Shown: piece after piece, positions 9,496 through 18,390 of the stretch
Layout of the letters: each line of letters starts with the position of its first letter
Position numbering within the stretch: the first letter of the stretch is position 1
Assembly (NCBI GenBank): GCA_022824145.1
Contig: JAJEAY010000214.1
Coordinates: forward strand, 1-33,702
Reading direction: 5' to 3'
DNA from: Rhodobacter sp.
GTDB lineage: Bacteria; Pseudomonadota; Alphaproteobacteria; Rhodobacterales; Rhodobacteraceae
DNA: 33,702 nucleotides
The notes under the pieces: model-generated
Seen by the model: the letters and a program-made list of their open reading frames with translations, nothing else
Told to the model about the DNA's origin: nothing
Database searches by the model: none
Made by a program: the position numbers and the translations under genes

Positions 9496-9984
9496 CAGAT
9501 ATTCGACTCTGTGCGAAGATCCGGACGCTGGCAGATCAACCGGCACACCCGTGATCTTCAATTCCAAGAAAAAAATGATTACCGATGGAAACCGCATTGG
9601 AATTCGGATCTCGCAAGTGTTTGGATACTGGTCAGCGTGAGTCTTTCAGCTCCGTGGGTAAATCCGTTCCCAGCTTCCTTCGTGAGTATTCGAACACCAC
9701 CGGCACCTTCTAACAGCCAGATCACAAGATAGTGGTGTGCAAATGGCGAGGCCCGCTTGTTCATTGACCGGTTCCAGCACTGCCCTGCGGAATGGATGCC
9801 GCGAATCAGCCCGCTGACATCGACACCCGCACGAAGTGGCCCGGACACTCGCTGCGCCGGGAATGGTCACAGTTCAGCCGACGACTGCGTTTTTTTGAAT
9901 TGATGGCATTGGGCCCTGCCGTCATTTCGGGTTTGTTGACGCTGCAAACTATTTCTGCGAATCTCACGGTCGGGAGGAAAGCGC
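9496..9984. other. Spacer between ptuB and pobA; possible decayed divergent regulator
   Basis: No intact gene is seen. It holds the inverted repeat at 9553-9610 and, on the minus strand at about 9579-9848, an 89-codon frame in which 'HHYLVIWLLEGAGGVRI' vaguely resembles the N-terminal cupin of AraC-type regulators. That would be the expected position of a pobR gene divergent from pobA, but the similarity is weak and the frame ends without an HTH domain. GGGAGGAAA about 6 nt before the pobA ATG is its Shine-Dalgarno. Confidence 0.5.
9553..9610. repeat. Inverted repeat downstream of ptuB
   Basis: Arms GATC-ttc-AATTCCAA (9553-9567) and TTGGAATT-cg-GATC (9597-9610) match over 12 positions, with a 2/3-nt mismatch block and a 29-nt A-rich loop. 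It lies 57 nt past the ptuB stop. There is no T-run after it on the plus strand, so it may be a weak terminator, a protein-binding site or a module boundary. Confidence 0.5.
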
Positions 9985-11154
9985 ATGCGCACTCAGGTCT
10001 GCATCGTCGGCGGCGGGCCAGCAGGCTTGCTGCTGTCCCAGTTGTTGCATCTGAAAGGGATCGACTCAGTCCTGCTAGAACAGCGCACCCAAAACTATGT
10101 GCTCAGCCGCATACGGGCAGGCGTGCTTGAACTGGGCACAGTAGACCTTCTGCGCAAAGCTGGTGTCAGCGCAAGAATGGACCGTCACGGCATCCCCCAC
10201 GACGGTGTTTCCATCGCCTGCGGAAACCAGGAATTCCGAATTGACTTCAGGCAGCTTACCGGCAAGCCAGTCATGATCTGGGGCCAGACCGAATTGACAG
10301 CCGATCTCTATGACGCGCGCGATGAGCGGAATGCGCAGACCTTCTTCGAGGTTCGGGCAGTCAATCCACAGAAGGTCGACACCGACAACCCGTTTGTCAC
10401 GTTCATTCACAACGGTACCGTGCATAGAATCGACTGTGAATTTGTGGCGGGCTGCGACGGATTTCACGGAGTCTGCCGCAAGGCAATTCCGGACACCGTG
10501 CGCCGCGAATACGAGAGAGCCTATCCCTTTGGCTGGTTGGGAGTGCTCAGCGAGACACCGCCAGTCAGCAGCGAACTGATCTACTCTGCCCATCCACGTG
10601 GATTTGCGCTCTGCTCCATGCGGAACCAAAGCCTGTCCCGCTACTACCTGCAGTGTCCAATGACCGATCGGACCGAGGACTGGTCCGACAACGCATTCTG
10701 GGACGAGTTAAGGCGCCGCATTCCCGAAGCCGCCGCCGATACGCTGGAAACCGGGCCAAGTATCGAGAAGTCCATTGCTCCCTTGCGGAGCTTCTTCTGT
10801 GAACCCATGAGCTGGGGACGGCTTTTCCTCGCCGGCGACTCCGCACATATCGTGCCGCCAACCGGCGCCAAAGGCCTGAACCTTGCTGCATCGGACGTCC
10901 ACTACCTCTATCATGCGTTTCTGCTCCACTACCGTGAAGGGGACAGCAGCGGTCTCTCGGAATATTCTTCCAAAGCCGTCGCCCGCGTGTTGAAGGCAAT
11001 GAGATTCGCTTGGTGGTTTACCAACATCATGCATCTACTGCCAGACCAGCCGGAATTCGACAGGCGGATGCAGGAAGCGGAGATTGATTTCATCAAGGAC
11101 TCCGATTCGGCGCAGTCAATGCTGGCCGAAAATTACGTCGGCCTGCCCTATTGA
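9985..11154 (+). CDS. pobA: 4-hydroxybenzoate 3-monooxygenase
   Basis: A 389-residue class A flavoprotein hydroxylase converting 4-hydroxybenzoate to protocatechuate with NADPH and O2. The FAD dinucleotide motif is 'VGGGPAG' (8-14), followed by E32 and 'LSRIRAGVLE' with R42/R44 at the positions known from the Pseudomonas enzyme. The 'CDGFHG' motif near 160 and the FAD ribityl motif 'LAGDSAHIVPPTGAKGLNLA' near 280-300 complete the signature. Length equals the family norm (about 390). A strong GGGAGG precedes the start. pcaD follows after 12 nt, so both are probably one transcript. The protocatechuate 3,4-dioxygenase and cycloisomerase genes needed between the two steps are not in this window. 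Confidence 0.95.
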   Translation: MRTQVCIVGGGPAGLLLSQLLHLKGIDSVLLEQRTQNYVLSRIRAGVLELGTVDLLRKAGVSARMDRHGIPHDGVSIACGNQEFRIDFRQLTGKPVMIWGQTELTADLYDARDERNAQTFFEVRAVNPQKVDTDNPFVTFIHNGTVHRIDCEFVAGCDGFHGVCRKAIPDTVRREYERAYPFGWLGVLSETPPVSSELIYSAHPRGFALCSMRNQSLSRYYLQCPMTDRTEDWSDNAFWDELRRRIPEAAADTLETGPSIEKSIAPLRSFFCEPMSWGRLFLAGDSAHIVPPTGAKGLNLAASDVHYLYHAFLLHYREGDSSGLSEYSSKAVARVLKAMRFAWWFTNIMHLLPDQPEFDRRMQEAEIDFIKDSDSAQSMLAENYVGLPY

Positions 11155-11166
11155 CGGAGAAAAAGC

Positions 11167-11955
11167 ATGCGGATCGCTGACCTCGGAACAGTTCAGATAA
11201 ACTACCGCGAAGACGGCGACCCCGATGGCGCACCTGTAGTGTTCGCGAACTCCTTGGGCACCGATTACAGGCTTTGGGATCCGGTGGTCCCGCTTCTGCC
11301 TCAAGGCCTGCGCATTGTCCGCTATGACAAACGGGGCCACGGACTAAGCGTCTGCCCGCCCCCACCCTATTCGATGGATTCCCTGGTCACCGATGCCGAA
11401 TGCCTTCTTGATCATCTGGGCATAAAGGAGTGTCTGTTCGTCGGCCTTTCGATCGGTGGCATGACCGCTCAGGCATTGGCCGCGAAACGACCGGATCTCG
11501 TTCGCGCAATGGTGATTTCCAACACCGCTGCGAAGATCGGAACGCAGGACATCTGGCAGGACCGCATGGACACGGCGCAACGCGGCGGACTTGAGGAACT
11601 CGCCGATGGAGTAATGGAACGTTGGTTTTCCAAGGAGTTCCGTGCGTCGCCGGACCTGTTGACATGGCGGAACATGCTCGTCCGCCAGCCACTCGACGGG
11701 TATATCGGCTGTTCGGCGGCGATCCGGGACACCGACCTCTATTCACAGACCGGAGGACTGACGCTGCCTACGCTGGCCATTGCGGGAAATGTCGACGGCT
11801 CAACACCTGCGGATATGGTGCGCGAGACAGCGGATTTAATCAAGGGAAGCCGGTTCCATCTTATCCGCGGGACCGGCCATCTCCCTTGTGTCGAAAAGCC
11901 GAAGGAGTACGCCCGCATACTATCCGAGTTCATCAAGGAAACCGGCTATGCCTGA
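11167..11955 (+). CDS. pcaD: 3-oxoadipate enol-lactonase
   Basis: A 262-residue alpha/beta hydrolase that opens beta-ketoadipate enol-lactone to beta-ketoadipate in protocatechuate breakdown. The nucleophile elbow 'GLSIGG' contains S95; the acid is the Asp in 'AGNVDGSTP', and the His lies in 'IRGTGHLPCVEKP'. The 'FANSLGTDYRLWDPV' and 'YDKRGHGLS' segments are characteristic of PcaD. GGAG precedes the ATG, 12 nt after pobA. In many alphaproteobacteria pcaC follows at once; here only a remnant of it is found, starting within the last codons of pcaD. Confidence 0.94.
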   Translation: MRIADLGTVQINYREDGDPDGAPVVFANSLGTDYRLWDPVVPLLPQGLRIVRYDKRGHGLSVCPPPPYSMDSLVTDAECLLDHLGIKECLFVGLSIGGMTAQALAAKRPDLVRAMVISNTAAKIGTQDIWQDRMDTAQRGGLEELADGVMERWFSKEFRASPDLLTWRNMLVRQPLDGYIGCSAAIRDTDLYSQTGGLTLPTLAIAGNVDGSTPADMVRETADLIKGSRFHLIRGTGHLPCVEKPKEYARILSEFIKETGYA

Positions 11956-12110
11956 CGCCGCTCCTTATGCCAGCGCCACAACTGAACGCACAGAACACCC
12001 CGGCTGCCCGTTGAAGTTAAGTCAGCTGGTCTCCCGTCGAAGACTGGCTCCGGCTACCAGACGGCGCGTCCTCGGCAACACCGATGTCGATCGGGAGTAT
12101 GCGAATGGGC
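11948..12110 (+). pseudogene. pcaC: N-terminal remnant of 4-carboxymuconolactone decarboxylase (pcaC)
   Basis: In the frame starting at the ATG at 11948, which overlaps the pcaD stop, residues encoded at about 12037-12105 read 'RRLAPATRRRVLGNTDVDREYAN'. That resembles the conserved PcaC N-terminus as I recall it ('..G...RR.VLG..HVDRA.AN'). After this the frame gives no PcaC-like sequence (the 'AWG..W.R' and 'R.RSL.T.A' blocks are absent in all frames checked by eye), so the gene is truncated or scrambled. The position directly after pcaD is where an intact pcaC is usually found. The evidence is about 20 residues plus synteny. Confidence 0.55.
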
Positions 12111-12565
12111 TAACTCCCGGAAAATGCGAAGCAGATCAAAATTCCGGCGAATTCCGCCATTTCTCGGCCGGAAGACGGAGCAGCGAATTCATCCTGCGAA
12201 CCGTCAAGCAATTGCGCCACGCTGCGCGACTGACGCGAGCGGGCGTCGCAAGTCATCCTTTGGTTTCAGGCAGGCGGATTCAACGCATATCTACGGACGC
12301 GAAACCACTTTGACTAAGAGGACAACAGCGGCGATCCCGTTTTGAAGGCCCTCGATCAATGGCATCGGCGGAAAACAGGCGCTAGTTGCAAGCGAGGACA
12401 GGAGGCGGACTCCTCAAGTTTGGCATCTTTCCGCAACGCACAGATGAAGTGTATTTCTGGACATGCGGCGCCGTCCATCAATGTCCAAGCGATTGAAACA
12501 GGTGACGGGCCATTTGAACCTGCTAGCCCGACCGCCTAGACTACCACCCGTGATCAGGAGGCTTC
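12111..12565. other. Spacer upstream of the BKACE gene
   Basis: No gene is supported. The plus-strand frames are Arg/Ser-rich and look non-coding; part may be residue of the pcaC deletion. A small inverted repeat, CAGGT (12499-12503) and ACCTG (12518-12522), lies about 45 nt before the next start and could be an operator. Confidence 0.5.
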
Positions 12566-13396
12566 ATGACCGATCCCTGCATAATCTGTGTCGCCATTAC
12601 AGGCTCCGTCCCGCAAAAGTCCGACAATCCGGCTGTGCCGATCACTGTGGCGGAACAGATCGAGTCAACGCAGGAAGCCTTTGAAGCCGGCGCGGCGATC
12701 TGCCATGCGCATGTTCGGTGCGACGACGGCAGCACGACTTCGGATCCCGACCGGTTCGCAAAGCTGAAGGAAGGAATTGAGAAGCACTGCCCCGGCATGG
12801 TGATCCAGTTCTCAACCGGTGGACGCTCAGGATCCGGGCAGGAGCGCGGCGGAATGCTCTCGTTAAGGCCGGATATGGCGTCGCTTACTGTAGGGTCGAA
12901 TAACTTCCCGACCCGAGTATACGAGAATCCGCCGGATCTGGTGGATTGGCTGGCAGGCAGAATGGCTGAATATAACGTCAAGCCGGAAATCGAGGCGTTC
13001 GATCTCAGCCACATCGTGCAGGCGGCCCGCATGGCGGACCAGGGAAGGATCAAGGGGCCGCTATACGTTCAGTTCGTAATGGGCGTAAAGAACGCGATGC
13101 CGGTCGACAGGCCGATATTCGAGTTCTACATCGCTACCCTGAAACGCTTTGCCCCGGACGCAAAGTGGTGTGCTGCCGGCATCGGGGCAGGGCAGATAGT
13201 TGTGAACGAATGGTGTATCGAACAAGGTGGCCACACCCGCACCGGGTTGGAAGACAACGTCAGGCTGGACCGAACAACGCTGGCTCCGTCCAATGCGGCT
13301 CTTGTCCGGCGAACGGTGGAGTTGTGCGCCAAGCATGGCCGCCCTGTCGCGACGCCAGCCGAAGCGCGCCGGATACTGGGCCTCAGGGCCGCGTGA
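12566..13396 (+). CDS. Beta-keto acid cleavage enzyme (BKACE, DUF849 family)
   Basis: A 276-residue TIM-barrel protein of the 3-keto-5-aminohexanoate cleavage (Kce) family. Zn2+ is expected at H47 and H49 ('CHAHVR') and E229 ('TGLEDN'), which align with the three ligands of Kce; the 'QFSTGGRSG' and 'EIEAFDLSH' loops are typical. BKACEs condense a beta-keto acid with acetyl-CoA and release acetoacetate plus a new acyl-CoA. Beside pobA/pcaD the natural substrate could be beta-ketoadipate, yielding acetoacetate and succinyl-CoA and replacing PcaIJ/PcaF; this is inference from context. The start has an excellent Shine-Dalgarno (CAGGAGG). It is separated from pcaD by about 600 nt and may have its own promoter. 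Confidence 0.9.
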   Translation: MTDPCIICVAITGSVPQKSDNPAVPITVAEQIESTQEAFEAGAAICHAHVRCDDGSTTSDPDRFAKLKEGIEKHCPGMVIQFSTGGRSGSGQERGGMLSLRPDMASLTVGSNNFPTRVYENPPDLVDWLAGRMAEYNVKPEIEAFDLSHIVQAARMADQGRIKGPLYVQFVMGVKNAMPVDRPIFEFYIATLKRFAPDAKWCAAGIGAGQIVVNEWCIEQGGHTRTGLEDNVRLDRTTLAPSNAALVRRTVELCAKHGRPVATPAEARRILGLRAA

Positions 13397-13665
13397 ACGG
13401 CCAGCCAGCCTTTCGACAGCGCGGGAAGTCACAAACTGTTCGGCGATTCCGAAGCCAGTTCTCTATCCTGGAACCGGACCGGGATTCGCCCAGCCTCCTG
13501 ACGGCCGGCATTGGCGCCGTGCTCACCATCGCGCCCAACCGCCATCATGCCCGACTCCGCCTGGAACTGTTTTTGTGGACCCCCACAGCCAAACTGCCGA
13601 AAACGGCGGTCATGAGTTCCGCGTGGGACGCAGCTTTGCTTCCCCGGCTCCCAGCTAAACGATCA
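13397..13665. other. Short spacer between BKACE and tRNA-Leu
   Basis: No gene recognised. The plus-strand frame continuing here is out of phase with BKACE and reads as non-coding. Confidence 0.4.
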
Positions 13666-13752
13666 TGGTGCCCACGGCCGGACTCGAACCGGCACAGCGC
13701 ATTTGCCCAGGGATTTTAAGTCCCCTGTGTCTACCAATTCCACCACGTGGGC
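13666..13752 (-). tRNA. tRNA-Leu (anticodon UAA), CCA encoded
   Basis: Read on the minus strand the sequence begins GCCCACG and ends CGTGGGC-A-CCA, giving a perfect 7-bp acceptor stem with an encoded CCA. The D-loop contains GGTAGACAC, the anticodon stem-loop holds ACTTAAAAT with anticodon TAA, a long type II variable arm follows (TGGGCAAATGCGCT region), and the T-arm is GCCGG-TTCGAGT-CCGGC. At 87 nt with a long variable arm it is a class II tRNA; the anticodon decodes UUA/UUG leucine codons. Confidence 0.95.
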
Positions 13753-14064
13753 CTGTGACGGGATCAACCCCAACTTAGACTCCGAAAACGGCAGCGGAAA
13801 CAGTGAATTCATCCATCAAGATTCCCGCGGCAATCCCAACTCTGAGGAAGGCGGCCGCTGGAACACATCTCACACTCTCCACTAAATGGATCCGCTCGCA
13901 GATTGCCGTCCGACCCTTTCTATCCCTTTGTCTTGATTCGGCGATCACGCCTGCCGCTGCGACAGCTGGCGAAAATGTTCCCCGCATCACCCAACACGGA
14001 ATTGACTCTCACTTGACCGAAATTGCGCTATCATGGGAATCATAGGAAGCGAAGGAGGTCTCCA
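13753..14064. other. Region upstream of tRNA-Leu and putA
   Basis: About 310 nt that must hold the divergent promoters of tRNA-Leu (minus) and putA (plus). TTGACT (14002-14007), TTGACC (14013-14018) and TATCAT (14029-14034) occur near the putA start, but the spacings of 21 and 10 nt are not standard, so no promoter is called. No coding sequence is seen, and no Lrp/PutR-type regulator gene lies next to putA. Confidence 0.4.
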
Positions 14065-17000
14065 ATGCCCGACACAGACCTCGGATCCCTGCGCCAACGC
14101 ATTGACAGTGACAAGTATGCTGACGAGGCAAAGGCAATTGCCGAACTCAGGGAACTGTCTGGCCTTTCGAAGCAGGACCGCGACAAAATCCACGCCCGGG
14201 CGGTTGAATTCGTCCGCCATGCCCGAGAAGCGTCACGCCCGTCGCTGATGGAGGCGTTTCTGGCCGAGTACGGGCTGTCCACCGATGAAGGTGTGGCGCT
14301 GATGTGCCTCGCCGAAGCAATGCTTCGGGTTCCTGACGCAAAGACTGTCGATGCGTTGATCGAGGATAAGATCGTGCCGTCCGACTGGGGCAGGCATCTC
14401 GGCCATAGCTCATCGCCCCTGGTAAACGCATCGACATGGGCCATGATGCTGACTGGCCGGATGCTTGACCACCACCATCCCGGAATCGCGGGAGCGCTGC
14501 GCGGACTGATCCGGCATCTTGGCGAACCCGTGGTGCGCACTGCAGTCGTGCGCGCCATGCACATATTGGGCAATCAGTTTGTTCTCGCCGAAACGGCGGA
14601 GGAAGCCATACGCCGTTCAAAGACCATGGAAGTCCGTGGTTATTTTTACTCCTACGATATGCTGGGAGAAGCCGCTCGCACAGAAGCGGACGCGCAAAGG
14701 TACTTCGAATCATACGCCAACGCTATCAGCGCGATCTCTGATTCATGCCGAAATGCCGACATTCGCTGCAATCCTGGAATTTCGGTCAAGCTCTCCGCGC
14801 TCCATCCCCGCTTCGAGGAATTGCATCGGGGCAAGATTCTTGTCGATCTCCCGCCTCGCCTGCTTGAGCTGGCAAGAATGGCGAAGTCAGCCAATATGGG
14901 ACTCAACATAGACGCTGAAGAGGCGGACCGGCTGTCGCTTGGTCTGGACGTAGCCGAGGCGACACTGCGTGACAGGAGTCTCGCGGGCTGGGACGGGTTC
15001 GGGATCGCGGTTCAGGCATATGGACCGCGTGCCGGGCCGGTACTCGACTGGTTTCACGCATTCGCCGAATCCCTGGACCGCCGCCTTATGGTGAGACTGG
15101 TCAAGGGCGCCTATTGGGATACCGAGATAAAGCTGGCCCAAGTCAAGGGGGTAGACGGATTTCCCGTCTTCACCGCAAAGTCAGGGACAGACATAAGCTA
15201 CATTGCGAATGCACGCAGGCTGCTGCGCATGACCGATCGAATCTTTCCGCAGTTCGCAACACACAATGCCCACACCATCGCTGCCATCCTCCACCTGGCT
15301 GGCCCCCACGACGCATTTGAGTTACAGAGACTGCACGGTATGGGCGAACGGCTCCACCAGCTCGTGCGCGACGCGAATGGAACGCATTGCCGAATTTACG
15401 CGCCGGTCGGCGAACACCGCGACCTCCTTGCCTATCTAGTCAGGCGCCTTCTGGAAAACGGCGCCAACAGCTCCTTTGTCAACCAGATCGCGAATGAGGA
15501 AATACCGCCGGAGGCAGTGGCCACCGATCCATTCGCGTTGATCACGACATCACCAAAACTCCCAAGCGGCCCGGAACTCTACCGGCCCGAACGCGTTAAC
15601 TCGCATGGATGGGACATCGAGCACCGTCCACAGCTCGACCGAATCGAGGCGAGAAGGTCAGTCTTCGCGGAAACAGTCTTCACCGCCGAACCGATTCTGG
15701 TCTGTGAACCAGACCCCGAAGCCAAGCACAGCATCCACAACCCCGCCAAACCGGATGATCTGGTAGGTGAAGTCCGCGATGCTACCTGTGAAGACGTCAA
15801 GCGCGCGATTGAATCCGGACGTATCTGGGATGTTCCGGCATCGAAGCGCGCGTTCATCCTCAACCAGGCCGCAGATCTATATGAAGCCGAAGCTCCCAGC
15901 CTGCTCGCGCTGCTCGCGCGCGAGGCGGGAAAGACCTTGGGCGACGCCGTCAGCGAATTGCGGGAGGCTGTTGACTTCCTGCGCTACTATGCCGCCAACG
16001 CACAGGACGGCTTTGGCGCTCGCGGTCTGTTCACATGCATCAGCCCATGGAACTTCCCGCTTGCAATTTTCACTGGCCAGATCGCCGGTGCGCTCGCCTG
16101 TGGAAACGGAGTACTGGCAAAACCTGCTGAACAGACTCCGCTCATCGCCTATGCAGCCGTGTCCCTGCTGCATCGTGCCGGAGTGCCACGCGCAGCACTT
16201 CAGTTTATCCCGGGTGACGGCGGGACCATCGGCGAGGCGTTGACTGGGGACAGGCGCATTGCAGGAATTGCCTTCACCGGCTCGACCGATACGGCTCGGT
16301 TGATCAACCTCAGATTGGCTGAGTGCCTGGATCCAGGCACCCCGTTGGTCGCCGAAACCGGCGGGATAAACGCAATGATCGTGGACTCCACGGCGCTTCC
16401 CGAACAGGCGAGCAGGGATGTGATTCAAAGTGCGTTCCAGTCTGCGGGCCAGCGCTGTTCTGCTCTTCGCTGTCTCTATGTGCAGGATGTGATCGCTGCT
16501 GACTTCACGGAAATGCTGTTCGGTGCAATGGATTCCCTCGTCCTCGGCGATCCCTGGGACTTCGCCACGGACGTTGGACCGGTAATCAATTCCGAAGCGC
16601 AGGCGGCAATCAATGCTTATCTGGAGTCCGCAAGGGCAAACGGAACCATAGTGAAGGAACTGAAGCCACCGGAATCCGGATGCTTCATTGGTCCTTCAGT
16701 GGTCAAGGTCAATGGAATACGTGAGATAGAACGGGAAGTCTTCGGTCCTGTGCTCCATCTGGCAACATACAGTGCGGATCAGATCGGTTCGGTACTCGAC
16801 GACATTGCGCATTCCGGTTTTGGCCTCACCTTTGGGCTGCACACCCGAATTGACGCCCGCGTGCAGCAGATCGTCGAGCGACTTCCGGTAGGAAACATCT
16901 ATGTTAACCGAAACCAGATCGGCGCTGTTGTCGGAAGCCAGCCGTTTGGTGGAGAGGGGCTTTCCGGAACCGGCCCGAAGGCCGGCGGACCGCTTTATCT

Positions 17001-17508
17001 CTCGCGCTTCAGCGATCCAGGCAGCGAACGCTCCATGGGAAAGCCAACCAGTGGGATCGAAGTCGACAGACTGCAGAATCGGATCGATTCCGTCCCCAAC
17101 TATCGGAAATCGAACGACGTTCTGGATATGCCAGGACCGACCGGCGAATCGAACCGTCTCTCGTATTTTGCGCGGGATCCGGTACTCTGTCTTGGACCTG
17201 GCGAAGAGTCGGCCGCAAAGCAGTCTGAAGACGTGTCACGACTGGGTGGAATCGCCGTTGCGGTTCCCGAGGCAGTCAGAAGTGATGCGCTTGCGAAAGT
17301 ATCAGGGTTTTCCGGCGCGGTCTGGTGGGGTGACGTTGATACCGCCCGTGGCTATGCAAGGGCTCTGGCAGCCAGGCCTGGGCAGATTCTGCGGCTCATT
17401 ACAGGCGCAATTACCAAATCCGATGTCATTCTGGAACGCCATGTCTGTGTCGATTCAACCGCTTCCGGAGGAAACGTTGCGCTTCTTGCTGTGACCTCCT
17501 CAACTTGA
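14065..17508 (+). CDS. putA: Bifunctional proline dehydrogenase / L-glutamate gamma-semialdehyde dehydrogenase
   Basis: A 1147-residue PutA that oxidises proline to glutamate in two steps, passing electrons via FAD to quinone and via NAD+. The N-terminal helical arm (1-150) and FAD-binding PRODH barrel (about 150-470; 'GYFYSYDMLGEAA', 'ISVKLSALHPRFE', 'RLVKGAYWDTE') are followed by an aldehyde dehydrogenase domain (about 520-1010) with 'ISPWNFPLAIFTGQ' and the catalytic C798 in 'GQRCSALR'. A further 130-residue C-terminal domain resembles the extra domain of long PutAs. There is no N-terminal ribbon-helix-helix DNA-binding domain, so it should not regulate its own gene as in E. coli. The start at 14065 follows GGAGGTC; an upstream ATG at 14023 lacks one. 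Confidence 0.96.
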   Translation: MPDTDLGSLRQRIDSDKYADEAKAIAELRELSGLSKQDRDKIHARAVEFVRHAREASRPSLMEAFLAEYGLSTDEGVALMCLAEAMLRVPDAKTVDALIEDKIVPSDWGRHLGHSSSPLVNASTWAMMLTGRMLDHHHPGIAGALRGLIRHLGEPVVRTAVVRAMHILGNQFVLAETAEEAIRRSKTMEVRGYFYSYDMLGEAARTEADAQRYFESYANAISAISDSCRNADIRCNPGISVKLSALHPRFEELHRGKILVDLPPRLLELARMAKSANMGLNIDAEEADRLSLGLDVAEATLRDRSLAGWDGFGIAVQAYGPRAGPVLDWFHAFAESLDRRLMVRLVKGAYWDTEIKLAQVKGVDGFPVFTAKSGTDISYIANARRLLRMTDRIFPQFATHNAHTIAAILHLAGPHDAFELQRLHGMGERLHQLVRDANGTHCRIYAPVGEHRDLLAYLVRRLLENGANSSFVNQIANEEIPPEAVATDPFALITTSPKLPSGPELYRPERVNSHGWDIEHRPQLDRIEARRSVFAETVFTAEPILVCEPDPEAKHSIHNPAKPDDLVGEVRDATCEDVKRAIESGRIWDVPASKRAFILNQAADLYEAEAPSLLALLAREAGKTLGDAVSELREAVDFLRYYAANAQDGFGARGLFTCISPWNFPLAIFTGQIAGALACGNGVLAKPAEQTPLIAYAAVSLLHRAGVPRAALQFIPGDGGTIGEALTGDRRIAGIAFTGSTDTARLINLRLAECLDPGTPLVAETGGINAMIVDSTALPEQASRDVIQSAFQSAGQRCSALRCLYVQDVIAADFTEMLFGAMDSLVLGDPWDFATDVGPVINSEAQAAINAYLESARANGTIVKELKPPESGCFIGPSVVKVNGIREIEREVFGPVLHLATYSADQIGSVLDDIAHSGFGLTFGLHTRIDARVQQIVERLPVGNIYVNRNQIGAVVGSQPFGGEGLSGTGPKAGGPLYLSRFSDPGSERSMGKPTSGIEVDRLQNRIDSVPNYRKSNDVLDMPGPTGESNRLSYFARDPVLCLGPGEESAAKQSEDVSRLGGIAVAVPEAVRSDALAKVSGFSGAVWWGDVDTARGYARALAARPGQILRLITGAITKSDVILERHVCVDSTASGGNVALLAVTSST

Positions 17509-17559
17509 TCCAGGTGCGCTGGGCCTGACACTTCACCGACCGCAAGAACGGACACCGCA

Positions 17560-18306
17560 ATGTTCCTTCCGATTCGCGACCACAATCCATCGGAAAAGAC
17601 CCCTGTAGTCACGATCAGCTTGATCGCCATAAACGTTCTGGTCTTTCTCGGTTACCACTTTCGACTTTCAGGCCAGGAACTGGCCTGGTTTTACGCTCAG
17701 TGGGCACTTGTGCCGGATCTGGTCTCTCAGGGATACAGTCCGCATACATTTCTGACCTCGATGTTCCTGCACGGCGGCATACTGCATCTCGGTGGCAACA
17801 TGCTGTTTCTGTGGATATTTGGCGACAACCTCGAATCGGATCTGGGGCGTGTCCGATACGTTCTGTTCTATCTCGCCTGCGGCGCCAGCGCCGCGTTCGT
17901 GCATGTGCTGTCGGACCCGTCTTCTGTGGTGCCGACGGTTGGAGCCAGCGGCGCGGTTGCAGGAATCATGGGAGGCTATCTTCTGCTTTACCCGAAAGCA
18001 CGGGTCGACGTGGTGCTGTTCCTGATCCTCTACCTGCGGATTTTCTCGATCCCCGCGTGGATCTGGCTGGGATTCTGGTTTCTGCTGCAGGTCATTCTCA
18101 GCGGGAACGCGGATCCGAATGCCGGCGGCGTTGCATACTGGGCCCATATCGGCGGCTTCGCGACAGGCTTTCTTCTGACTGTGCCCGCCTGGCTGCGCCG
18201 TGGCGCAGCCTCCTTCTGGAAACGAACCGAGGGCCATCCAGACTACCCCGACGCGCGTTATCGCCTGACCAGATCGAGAATTCCGGCAGTGCGGCGACAG
18301 CGATGA
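17560..18306 (+). CDS. Rhomboid family intramembrane serine protease
   Basis: A 248-residue membrane protein with about six helices. The catalytic dyad is S130 in 'GASGAVAG' (GxSG) and H196 in 'YWAHIGGFATGFL', with the oxyanion-hole N80 in 'HLGGNMLFLWIFGDNLE'. The N-terminus 'MFLPIRDHNPS' is the short cytoplasmic lead common in alphaproteobacterial rhomboids. It should cleave transmembrane substrates within the inner membrane; substrates cannot be inferred. It lies 51 nt after putA on the same strand and may be co-transcribed, though no functional link is evident. The charged Arg-rich C-terminus is unremarkable. Confidence 0.93.
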   Translation: MFLPIRDHNPSEKTPVVTISLIAINVLVFLGYHFRLSGQELAWFYAQWALVPDLVSQGYSPHTFLTSMFLHGGILHLGGNMLFLWIFGDNLESDLGRVRYVLFYLACGASAAFVHVLSDPSSVVPTVGASGAVAGIMGGYLLLYPKARVDVVLFLILYLRIFSIPAWIWLGFWFLLQVILSGNADPNAGGVAYWAHIGGFATGFLLTVPAWLRRGAASFWKRTEGHPDYPDARYRLTRSRIPAVRRQR

Positions 18307-18390
18307 TCCGCGCTTGCGCAGTGGCTCATGTTCCAAAAGCGTCGACTCGGAATTGCGGCCTGATCGCAACGCATTCGCGGATTCAAGCCT

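Noticed and set aside
13666-13752. tRNA-Leu as an attachment site for an integrated element
   Set aside because: No integrase gene or duplicated 3' tRNA end was seen nearby.
14002-14034. TTGACT/TTGACC and TATCAT as a sigma-70 promoter for putA
   Set aside because: Spacings are 21 and 10 nt, outside the normal 16-18 nt range.
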